Assembly (NCBI GenBank): GCA_045124315.1
Contig: JBGVLO010000014.1
Span: 1-18,131, forward strand
Direction of reading: 5' to 3'
Source: CAG-411 sp045124315
Lineage (GTDB): Bacteria; Bacillota; Clostridia; Lachnospirales; Lachnospiraceae
DNA: 18,131 bases
Positions 7,701 to 14,042 of the stretch are shown here, in pieces. Each line of letters opens with the position of its first letter. The stretch's first letter is position 1. A model generated the notes under the pieces. The model saw only the letters and a program-made list of their open reading frames with translations, was not told where the DNA came from and made no database searches. The translations under genes were made by a program, and so were the position numbers.

Positions 7701-9161
7701 CTAATTCTGTTGTAAATTGAAATCCGTAAATAACGACATCTGTCTATTTGTATTCTGATGGGCAATCTTCCAATTCTCATCCCTGTTCGTATCCGTTAAC
7801 TGACGGGTAATATACTCCTCGGTAATCGGAATCTTGTACATCATCTTACCACCACAAGTACAAAAATAGTGTGCCCTCTTTAATACAACTCCCATCTTCT
7901 TCAAATGCTCAAAATCCAGCTGACCATATCTCCTGGATGATACAATCCTTTTGGCCGACTTTGGACCTATGCCAGGAATACGCAAAAGCATCTCATAAGA
8001 TGCCGTCTGCACATCAATTGGAAACAACCCCAAATGCCTAAGGGCCCAATCACACTTTGGATCTAATTGCTCATTAAAGTTCGGTCTCTCCTGCGATAAC
8101 AATTCTCCTGCCTGGAAGCCGTAGAATCGTAACAGCCAATCCGCCTGATATAGCCTATGTTCCCTCAATAATGGCGGCGGTGTGCCTAAAGCCGGCAAGT
8201 TTGAATCCTCATTAATTGGAATATACGCAGAATAAAATACACGCTTCAAATCAAATGACTGATATAGCTTCTGAGTAGTCTGAAGTAAATTAAAATCTGT
8301 CTCGTCTGTAGCTCCAATAATCATCTGGGTGGACTGCCCTGCTGGTGCAAATGCACGTTTGAGTTTTCTGTCATCGATACTCGCTGGCAATAGTCTATTT
8401 CCCGTGGTTGTCGGTGCCCCGATCACTGTCCCCTCAGTATTCTCCAACTTCCTATCTTCAGACATACTCACCTTCAAGTTTTCCTTAGAAAAAATACTAT
8501 TGGACAAATACGAGTTCCCTTTACTTCGCTCAATACGTGCATCTTTCCCTATAGCAAGTCGATGGGTAGCAATGGTATCGCTAACCATACGCATGGGCTC
8601 CATGATAGTTTTAAAACTTTTATTTGGTGCTAACTTTTTTAGGCTCTCCGCAGTAGGTAACTCCATATTCACACTAATTCGATCGGCCAGATAACCAGCT
8701 GTAGACAACAATTCATCTGGTGCTCCGGGTATGGTCTTCACATGTATATAACCATTAAATCGATACTTGGTACGCAATAACAATAAAGTCTCGCACATCT
8801 TCTCCATGGTATAGGCTGGATTCTGTACGACACCAGAGCTCAAAAATAAGCCTTCAATATAATTTCTCTTATAAAATTCAATTACAAGCTCACAAATCTC
8901 TGTTGGTGTGAATGTAGCACGGGGTACATCATTGGAAACACGATTAATGCAATACTTACAGTCATATACACAGTGATTCGTCATAAGTATCTTAAGTAAT
9001 GAGATACATCTTCCATCCGCTGCAAAGCTATGACATATACCGCAGGCTTTGGCATTCCCAAGGAATCCTTTCTTTCCCTTTCTATCTACACCACTGGAGG
9101 TACATGCAACATCATACTTCGCAGCATCTGCTAAAATTTCTAATTTGTCCTGTACAGACAT
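7701..9161 (-). CDS. Radical SAM protein with helix-hairpin-helix, putative DNA modification/repair (TIGR03916-like)
   Basis: This is a radical SAM enzyme of the 'putative DNA modification/repair' family. I place the start at the ATG at 9161 (MSVQDKLEIL), giving 486 residues, because the longer frame from a TTG at 9194 would run through the promoter -10 box. The 4Fe-4S motif is CVYDCKYC (cysteines at about 64, 68 and 71). More cysteines before it (ACGIC, then C at about 52) and CTC near 434-436 could bind another metal. A helix-hairpin-helix (LRIPGIGPKSAKRIV), typical of non-specific DNA binding, is at about 393-407. FAPAGQSTQMIIGAT is a family signature. Residues about 210-265 (Ser/Lys-rich) look like an insertion. 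The substrate is unknown. Confidence 0.92.
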   Translation of the reverse strand: MSVQDKLEILADAAKYDVACTSSGVDRKGKKGFLGNAKACGICHSFAADGRCISLLKILMTNHCVYDCKYCINRVSNDVPRATFTPTEICELVIEFYKRNYIEGLFLSSGVVQNPAYTMEKMCETLLLLRTKYRFNGYIHVKTIPGAPDELLSTAGYLADRISVNMELPTAESLKKLAPNKSFKTIMEPMRMVSDTIATHRLAIGKDARIERSKGNSYLSNSIFSKENLKVSMSEDRKLENTEGTVIGAPTTTGNRLLPASIDDRKLKRAFAPAGQSTQMIIGATDETDFNLLQTTQKLYQSFDLKRVFYSAYIPINEDSNLPALGTPPPLLREHRLYQADWLLRFYGFQAGELLSQERPNFNEQLDPKCDWALRHLGLFPIDVQTASYEMLLRIPGIGPKSAKRIVSSRRYGQLDFEHLKKMGVVLKRAHYFCTCGGKMMYKIPITEEYITRQLTDTNRDENWKIAHQNTNRQMSLFTDFNLQQN

Positions 9162-9172
9162 TTCTCTTATTT

Positions 9173-9185
9173 CGAACATATATTC
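9173..9185 (-). promoter_or_regulatory. LexA-like (Cheo) box 2, between -10 and the radical SAM start codon
   Basis: The plus-strand sequence CGAACATATATTC differs at one position from the Gram-positive SOS operator core CGAACATATGTTC. It lies just downstream of the -10 box and about 11 bases before the chosen ATG, where a bound repressor would block initiation. Functional assignment is by match to the known consensus. Confidence 0.6.
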
Positions 9186-9214
9186 ATTATACAAACATTT
9201 GTTCTGAATTGCAA
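9186..9214 (-). promoter_or_regulatory. Sigma-A type promoter for the radical SAM / repair operon
   Basis: On the minus strand a -35 TTGCAA (9209-9214) and a perfect -10 TATAAT (9186-9191) are separated by exactly 17 bases. Transcription should begin around 9179, which leaves a very short leader before the ATG at 9161 and supports that start over the upstream TTG. Confidence 0.75.
9191..9205 (-). promoter_or_regulatory. LexA-like (Cheo) box 1, inside the promoter spacer
   Basis: On the minus strand AGAACAAATGTTTGT fits the LexA/DinR consensus GAAC-RNRY-GTTY. It occupies the spacer between -35 and -10, the classical position for SOS repression. With the second box 18 bases away this makes a convincing double operator in front of a DNA-repair gene. 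Confidence 0.65.
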
Positions 9215-9238
9215 GGCGTATTTCCTATCATCAAATAA

Positions 9239-9539
9239 TATGCCTTGATAAAATTATGCTCTGTATTTCTTATTATCACATGCTGGTTCTTTTCTATGAT
9301 AGTGTTATCATTAGATACACTATATCTACTTTATAAATAAAACAAAATCATATTGTGTATCACATTTAATTATAATACAATGATACCAGGATCAAACGGT
9401 CATTCACCCACATGAGCTTTTGGGTATGTGGGTGATTTAGTCATGTTGTATATCTGGCATTTTTTAAATAGCACTCTATGAACAGTACCACATGATACAA
9501 AAATATCCTAAATTAACATTAAAAAGAAAGGACTTAAAT
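9239..9539 (+). promoter_or_regulatory. Intergenic region with operator-like dyad, -10 box and leader hairpin
   Basis: This gap precedes the plus-strand HTH-like gene. ATAGTGTTATC (9299-9309) and GATACACTAT (9314-9323) form a near-perfect dyad with a one-base bulge. A related half-site, GTGTATCAC, lies at 9355-9363, eight bases before a TATAAT at 9371-9376. A hairpin with a 10-bp stem (TCACCCACAT at 9404-9413 with 9426-9435) lies in the likely leader; it has no T-run, so it is not an obvious terminator. No gene is seen here. The repeated GTGTTATC/GTGTATC sequence suggests an operator, possibly for the downstream gene product, but this is inference. Confidence 0.4.
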
Positions 9540-10016
9540 ATGGCAAATCAGTTCAAGAAAATGGCGGAAGCTAAGAAAAAATATGAAGATTGTTGTATCC
9601 GTTTTTCACTAAAAAAGGAGCAAATGTGGAAAAAACAAAATGAACTTCATATGGAAACAATTAAAAAGGCATTGGAAGATGTTGGTATTGTCTTAAATGT
9701 ATCAGAGGACCAAGTATCTTTACGAGTGAATCCTTACGTCTATGCCCAGAAAAACAACCGCTTTGCTGGTCCACGTACAAAATTGGTCTATGGAAAAAGT
9801 GGTGATCGCCACATATTCTATTCTTATTCTGACATTGTATACATGATGGAAACACAATCAGATAAAGAAATTATAGAACAGTTAAATATGTCTCATGCGA
9901 CTTTTTATCGTCACAAAAAAGTGCTTCTCAACAGTACTTATTACAAATCTCTTGACCCGAAACGAAAAGGGGACCTTTCTTATCTAGAAAACATCCCCGG
10001 AAATCTAAGCTTTTAA
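9540..10016 (+). CDS. Hypothetical protein with C-terminal HTH-like segment
   Basis: I do not recognise this 158-residue protein. The frame extends upstream to 9492, but the ATG at 9540 (MANQFKKMAEAKK) has an AAAGGA ribosome binding site at proper distance and is preferred. The first 55 residues are a charged, probably coiled helix. A middle part contains a beta-like segment (GIVLNVSEDQVSLRVNPYVY). Residues about 107-130 (SDKEIIEQLNMSHATFYRHK) have the pattern of a helix-turn-helix, with a second helix ending in SHATFYRHKK. A small DNA-binding regulator is therefore plausible, and the dyad repeats upstream could be its own operator. There is no signal peptide or membrane segment. It converges with the YjfB-family gene, 27 bases apart. 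Confidence 0.65.
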   Translation: MANQFKKMAEAKKKYEDCCIRFSLKKEQMWKKQNELHMETIKKALEDVGIVLNVSEDQVSLRVNPYVYAQKNNRFAGPRTKLVYGKSGDRHIFYSYSDIVYMMETQSDKEIIEQLNMSHATFYRHKKVLLNSTYYKSLDPKRKGDLSYLENIPGNLSF

Positions 10017-10043
10017 GCGCTAGACCTATAAGCCATCATTCTT

Positions 10044-10220
10044 CTATATTACTATGTCAACATTCCCGCCCAAATCTGGATTGACAGACATTTCCATCAT
10101 CTTAGTAAGTTCTTCTCCACTCTCTTCTGCTATATCGATGGAATTTGCTAGCATAGCAACCCCAAAATCTGTCATAACGCGATCTTGCGCCATAGCCATA
10201 GATAATGCCGGAATATCCAT
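10044..10220 (-). CDS. YjfB-family small protein (putative motility-related)
   Basis: A 58-residue minus-strand frame starts with ATG at 10220 behind a near-perfect AAGGAGGTGG ribosome binding site. It reads MDIPALSMAMAQDRVM at the N-terminus and ends with NPDLGGNVDIVI. The MDIPALSMAM opening and the C-terminal NPDLG-N-DI pattern are hallmarks of the YjfB family (PF14070), small helical proteins annotated as putative motility proteins in Bacillota. Its function is not established. No flagellar gene is visible in this window. A weak promoter (TTGCAT, 17 bases, TAAAAT) lies between the gene and the terminator at 10268-10309, so it is probably transcribed alone. Confidence 0.85.
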   Translation of the reverse strand: MDIPALSMAMAQDRVMTDFGVAMLANSIDIAEESGEELTKMMEMSVNPDLGGNVDIVI

Positions 10221-10267
10221 ACTACCACCTCCTTTTTCCTTATTTTACCACAAGACAACCCCTTATG

Positions 10268-10309
10268 CAAAAACAAGTTACAGAATATACCTTTTATTCT
10301 GTAACTTGT
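10268..10309 (-). terminator. Rho-independent terminator after the BspA-like gene
   Basis: ACAAGTTACAGAATA at 10273-10287 pairs perfectly with 10295-10309 (15-bp stem, 7-base loop). Read on the minus strand it is followed by TTTTTGC. It lies just past the stop at 10328 of the LRR protein and separates it from the YjfB-family gene. Confidence 0.88.
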
Positions 10310-10327
10310 GATTACACGTATATTTAA

Positions 10328-11875
10328 TTACTCTACATCATCAAAAACTCCATAACTTTCATAATAAGAAATGCTAGTATCCGGATATAGCTCCTCAAAA
10401 TCCAATAGGATCGTGTCTACATCTGAATATACAGTTTCATTCCACTCAATTGTATCTAAATCCATACAATTGACAAATCCCAGCGAGGAAATGCTCCTCA
10501 CACTATTAGGTATTTGGATTTTGGTCATATTTTCACAATAGCCAAAAGCTCCAAAATCTATCCCTACAACATCTTCTGGAATCGTCGAGTAATTACATGC
10601 GCTTATCAAAACGGACATTTCTGTAGCGATAATCGCATTACAATTGTCCCTACAATCAAAATATGGATTCTCTGGATCTACCACAAGTTCCCTCATTTGT
10701 TGACAATCACCCACCGCAAATGGTCCAATATATTCTACCTTCTTAGGCACATAGAATCTTGTCATGGAACTACATCCACAGAAGACACCTTCCATAATCT
10801 TGCGGACTCCTTCCGGGATTGTAACATTCTCGAGACTGGTACAACCAGAAAATGCATAGTTACCAATTTCCTGCAAGCTAGATGGTAATGTAACCTGTTT
10901 TAGCTTGCTACATCCACTAAATACAAAATTATCAATCTTCTGTATTCCATCCGGAATAATGGCATATGTGGCTGTCTCTCCATTTTCCACTCCCACAACC
11001 ATATGCTCTTCCTCATCAATTAAAAGCTCCGCACATATCTCTTCTGGCTCAACTATTTCAGGTTCTGCTGTCGGCGCCGCAGTTACCTCTATAACAGGTA
11101 TGGCCGTTGGCTCTATTATAGGTGTTACTGCTGCCCCTGTTGTCGGTATTATTTCCGGCTCTGTTGTTATCTGAACTGCCATTGTAACAATCGGCTGTAT
11201 TGTTGGTTCTGCTGTCTGAGTAACTACAGGAACTTCTGTAACCTGATCATGGACATCCTCGTCCGGTTCTAAAGTAGGCATTACAGTTGCATTTGGAATA
11301 GCAGTAGCCACTGGTTCCGTTGTTCGAGCTGGTGGTTCTATTGTGTTGACTGGTGCACAAACAGTAGGAACAGGTTCTGTTGTACTTTCTCCTGTCAGAT
11401 TTTCTACTACATCTGTAGTCTGTTGTGTATCGGTCTCGCCTTCAAATTCTGTGCCACTAACTGGCTCGTCAGTGTTGTCTAATAGAGAATCATTCTCATC
11501 ATCATTCTGTTTTTCTTTTACCGTAATCTTGCAAGTTAACTTCTTTAAGAAAGTTTTCTTTCCATCTATGCATGTACACACTGCATAAAGATTGGCATTT
11601 CCCTCTTTTTCTGCGTAGATCTTGCATTTTAATTTTGTATTTGAAACAATGGAAACAATTTTTTTATTTGAAGTACGCCAAGTCACTTTCTTTACTTTTA
11701 TATCGGACGTAGTGTCAATGGTAAGTGTCCTCTTCTTTCCTTCCTTTATGGATAAATTACTCTTTAGTCTTATATTCTCACCATTAGCAGAAACAGTAAA
11801 TCCATTTGGTAGGGTTGATACGATTAGTAGGATAACCAAACAAAAAACGAAACTATTCTTCAATCTATTTAACAT
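10328..11875 (-). CDS. Secreted BspA-like leucine-rich-repeat protein with Thr/Pro-rich stalk
   Basis: The preferred start is the ATG at 11875, ten bases after AAAGGA; the upstream TTG at 11884 is too close to that site. The 515-residue product has a signal peptide (MLNRLKNSFVFCLVILLIV, cleavage near residue 31). An Ig-like domain follows at about 37-122 (basic; KVKKVTWRTSNKKIVSIV). A low-complexity linker at about 125-285 is built from irregular TEP/PT/AP units. Residues about 305-480 carry BspA-type repeats (LRR_5), for example FSGCSKLKQVTLPSSLQEIG and FSGCTSLENVTIPEGVRKI. Such proteins are exported and often bind host or matrix ligands. I see no LPXTG motif or C-terminal anchor, so retention at the surface is unexplained. 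A strong terminator follows. Confidence 0.88.
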   Translation of the reverse strand: MLNRLKNSFVFCLVILLIVSTLPNGFTVSANGENIRLKSNLSIKEGKKRTLTIDTTSDIKVKKVTWRTSNKKIVSIVSNTKLKCKIYAEKEGNANLYAVCTCIDGKKTFLKKLTCKITVKEKQNDDENDSLLDNTDEPVSGTEFEGETDTQQTTDVVENLTGESTTEPVPTVCAPVNTIEPPARTTEPVATAIPNATVMPTLEPDEDVHDQVTEVPVVTQTAEPTIQPIVTMAVQITTEPEIIPTTGAAVTPIIEPTAIPVIEVTAAPTAEPEIVEPEEICAELLIDEEEHMVVGVENGETATYAIIPDGIQKIDNFVFSGCSKLKQVTLPSSLQEIGNYAFSGCTSLENVTIPEGVRKIMEGVFCGCSSMTRFYVPKKVEYIGPFAVGDCQQMRELVVDPENPYFDCRDNCNAIIATEMSVLISACNYSTIPEDVVGIDFGAFGYCENMTKIQIPNSVRSISSLGFVNCMDLDTIEWNETVYSDVDTILLDFEELYPDTSISYYESYGVFDDVE

Positions 11876-12090
11876 AGGTGACAATTCCTTTCATACATAC
11901 TTGCTATTAACAAATTCTCATGAAAACAAACACACTTCTATTATATAATATTTTTGTAAAAATATGTTATTAAAATTATAGCATTTTTTTAACATTTCAA
12001 AGTTTTATACACTTTGAATCCAGTTCTTTCAATGAAATCGAAGCAAGAATATAACTCCTCTAAAACATAATTCCAAGCACATAGCTTCGT
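11876..12090. other. AT-rich gap between the aldehyde dehydrogenase and BspA-like genes
   Basis: No gene is seen. A minus-strand TATAAT at 11940-11945 could serve the BspA-like gene but has no good -35 partner. A 7-bp hairpin (TCAAAGT at 11997-12003 with 12011-12017) has no adjacent T-run, and CGAAGC/GCTTCG near 12038-12086 can pair only across a long loop. No convincing terminator for the aldehyde dehydrogenase gene was found. Confidence 0.4.
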
Positions 12091-13470
12091 TTATTTTAAT
12101 ATTTTGTGCAACAAAATCTGATACCAATCCTTATAAGGCTGGTATCGGATTGGTAAGTCAATCAACTGAGATTTCTTTAGCACACTCTTTTCATGGCTGA
12201 AAGTCTGAAAAGTTGCCTTGCCATGATAACTTCCCATTCCACTTTCCCCTACTCCTCCAAAATGCATTTCTTCTGAAAAAATATGGTTCATTGTGTCATT
12301 TATACAACCACCACCAAACGATACATACTTATTAAAGTATCGCTCAACCTTTTTATTATTTGTAAACACATAACATGCAAGTGGTTTTTCCCTTGAAACA
12401 ATAAAATCAATCGCCTCTTTTATTTGTCGAAAGGTCAATATAGGTAAGATTGGTCCAAAAATTTCCTCCTGCATAATTTTATCCTGCGCAAATACTCCAT
12501 CTAAAACCGTAGGTGCAATCTGCAAACGTTCCTGCTTTCTCTGCCCTCCAAATACAATCTTATTTTCATCAATCAGTCCACACAATCTATCATAATGTGC
12601 ACGATTAACAATCCTGCCATAATCTTTATTTTTTATTGGATCTTTACCGTACATTTTACAAATTTCCTGAGCATAATACTGTAGAAATCGATCTTTTACT
12701 TTCTCGTGTATCAACACATAATCTGGTGCAATACAAGTCTGTCCACAATTTAAACACTTCCCAAAAGCAATTCTTCTTGCTGCCATACGAAGATCCACAG
12801 TCTCATCAACTACGCAAGGGCTTTTCCCTCCAAGTTCCAAAGTAACGGGCGTTAAGTGCTTTGCAGCCTTATTCATCACAATTTTTCCAACAGAGGCACT
12901 TCCTGTAAAAAAAATATAATCAAATCGCTGCTCTAGCAAAAATGCGCTCTCCTTTTTTTCACCCTGCACCACTGCCACATGTCCACAACTAAATACGTCG
13001 CGTATAATCTTCTGTATCACATTTGCCGTAGCAGGAGCAAACTCAGAAGTTTTTATTACTACTGTATTTCCAGACGCTACCGCACCAATCATAGGCTGCA
13101 TACTCAAAAGAAACGGATAGTTCCACGGTGCAATAACTAACACCTTTCCATAGGGTTCTTGTACTATCTTACTAATAGCCGGGAAATTACCTATATGCGT
13201 CGATACATATCTGTCCCTTGTCAACATATACAACCTTTTTTTCAAATAAGATATCTCTTGCAAGACCAATCCTATTTCACACATATAACTCTCACAAGTG
13301 GATTTTCCAAGATCCTTATTCAACGATTTGATTATTTGCTTCTCATATTTTTGAATACTATTATATAGTCTCCCCAAAATCTGTATTCGATATCTCACAG
13401 AAAAAGTTTTTTTTGTTTGAAAAAATTTTTCTTGCACAAGCAATAACTTTTTAATCTTTTCTGGCTTCAA
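12091..13470 (-). CDS. Aldehyde dehydrogenase (class-3-like, NAD(P)-dependent)
   Basis: This enzyme oxidises aldehydes to carboxylic acids with NAD(P). The 459-residue length fits the shorter, class-3-like branch. Visible motifs are PWNYP (N117), which stabilises the oxyanion; FFTGSASVGK (187-196), which contacts the cofactor; VTLELGGKSP with the general base E212; and GQTC with the catalytic C246. A later EEIFGPILPI and a C-terminal FGGVGESGMGSYHG complete the family pattern. All catalytic residues are intact. The start appears to be TTG at 13470, nine bases after AAGGGAG; no ATG occurs in frame before about residue 82, so the rare start codon is well supported. The substrate cannot be read from sequence, and no neighbour points to a pathway. 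Confidence 0.93.
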   Translation of the reverse strand: MKPEKIKKLLLVQEKFFQTKKTFSVRYRIQILGRLYNSIQKYEKQIIKSLNKDLGKSTCESYMCEIGLVLQEISYLKKRLYMLTRDRYVSTHIGNFPAISKIVQEPYGKVLVIAPWNYPFLLSMQPMIGAVASGNTVVIKTSEFAPATANVIQKIIRDVFSCGHVAVVQGEKKESAFLLEQRFDYIFFTGSASVGKIVMNKAAKHLTPVTLELGGKSPCVVDETVDLRMAARRIAFGKCLNCGQTCIAPDYVLIHEKVKDRFLQYYAQEICKMYGKDPIKNKDYGRIVNRAHYDRLCGLIDENKIVFGGQRKQERLQIAPTVLDGVFAQDKIMQEEIFGPILPILTFRQIKEAIDFIVSREKPLACYVFTNNKKVERYFNKYVSFGGGCINDTMNHIFSEEMHFGGVGESGMGSYHGKATFQTFSHEKSVLKKSQLIDLPIRYQPYKDWYQILLHKILK

Positions 13471-13778
13471 TCAAAACACTCCCTTCCTACTCCTATTTTT
13501 TATTGCATTTACTCTATTAGCATGCACCACGGAAGTCTCTTTACCATGCATTTTAGATCTCTTCTTATAAGTAATCTACATCAAGTATATCATTCACAAA
13601 ACAAAAATACTACAGTTCATAGATATGTGGACTGTAACGGATTTTGGCAATGCTACGCATGAAAATCTTCCAAAATCTGCACACAGTAGCCTTTTATACG
13701 GTATTTTCGGTACCGAAAATACCTACCTCTAAACAGTAACACAGAAATCAACAAAACGTCGAAAGAACATTTGTTCAC
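13471..13778. other. Structured intergenic region (possible leader or small RNA)
   Basis: This gap has no gene but much symmetry. TACAGTTCA at 13611-13619 pairs with 13628-13636 (one G-U), and on the minus strand it is followed by GTATTTTTGTTTTG, so it could act as a weak terminator. CGGATTTTGG at 13638-13647 pairs with 13670-13679 (one G-U) around an apical ATGC/GCAT stem. A perfect 24-base palindrome with half-site GGTATTTTCGGT fills 13700-13723. On the minus strand these would form successive hairpins upstream of the aldehyde dehydrogenase gene, as in an attenuated leader or an independent small RNA. I see no good minus-strand promoter, so both remain inference. Confidence 0.4.
13765..13776. 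promoter_or_regulatory. LexA-like palindrome next to the tRNA-Pro promoter
   Basis: GAACATTTGTTC has perfect GAAC/GTTC arms. On the minus strand it reads GAACAAATGTTC, a full match to the GAAC-RNRY-GTTY SOS operator, and shares its core with box 1 at 9191-9205. It ends two bases before the -35 of the tRNA promoter. Whether LexA acts here, or the site serves a minus-strand transcript, cannot be told. Confidence 0.45.
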
Positions 13779-13807
13779 TAGACAAAATATCCTTCCTTAT
13801 TTATAAT
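13779..13807 (+). promoter_or_regulatory. Promoter of the tRNA-Pro gene
   Basis: A -35 TAGACA (13779-13784, five of six consensus bases) and a perfect -10 TATAAT (13802-13807) are separated by 17 bases. The predicted transcription start is only a few bases before the mature tRNA 5' end at 13816. Confidence 0.75.
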
Positions 13808-13815
13808 GGAATAAT

Positions 13816-13889
13816 CGGGGTGTAGCACAGCTTGGTAGTGCGCATCGTTCGGGACGATGAGGTCGCAGGTTCGAATCCTGTCACCCCGA
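13816..13889 (+). tRNA. tRNA-Pro, anticodon CGG
   Basis: A complete 74-base cloverleaf is visible. The acceptor stem CGGGGTG pairs with CACCCCG before discriminator A. The D arm is GCAC...GTGC. The anticodon stem CATCG/CGATG encloses the loop TTCGGGA, giving anticodon CGG, which reads the proline codon CCG. The T arm is GCAGG-TTCGAAT-CCTGT, with the outer pair being G-T. The 3' CCA is not encoded and must be added after transcription. The gene stands alone with its own promoter and terminator. Confidence 0.95.
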
Positions 13890-13899
13890 TGTAGAAAAG

Positions 13900-13945
13900 A
13901 GCATTACAATAACGGTTACTATAATCGTTATTGTGATGCTTTTTA
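13900..13945 (+). terminator. Rho-independent terminator after tRNA-Pro
   Basis: AGCATTACAATAACG at 13900-13914 pairs with 13926-13940 (15-bp stem with one G-U pair, 11-base loop) and is followed by TTTTACTTTTT. It lies 10 bases after the tRNA. Confidence 0.88.
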
Positions 13946-14042
13946 CTTTTTCTGGAAATAATTATAAAATCGTGTTATATTAAATATAATACCTATATAT
14001 ACACTTTTGGGGTAAGTTTATATAGAACATGGGGGATTCTAC

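Noticed and set aside
9162..9194. Longer radical SAM start (TTG at 9194)
   Set aside because: The extra 11 codons overlap the -10 box and the second LexA-like box, and the predicted transcript would begin inside them.
11050..11460. Plus-strand frames rich in Val/Ser/Gly opposite the BspA-like stalk
   Set aside because: They are the antisense reading of the Thr/Pro/Glu-rich linker and have no ribosome binding sites.
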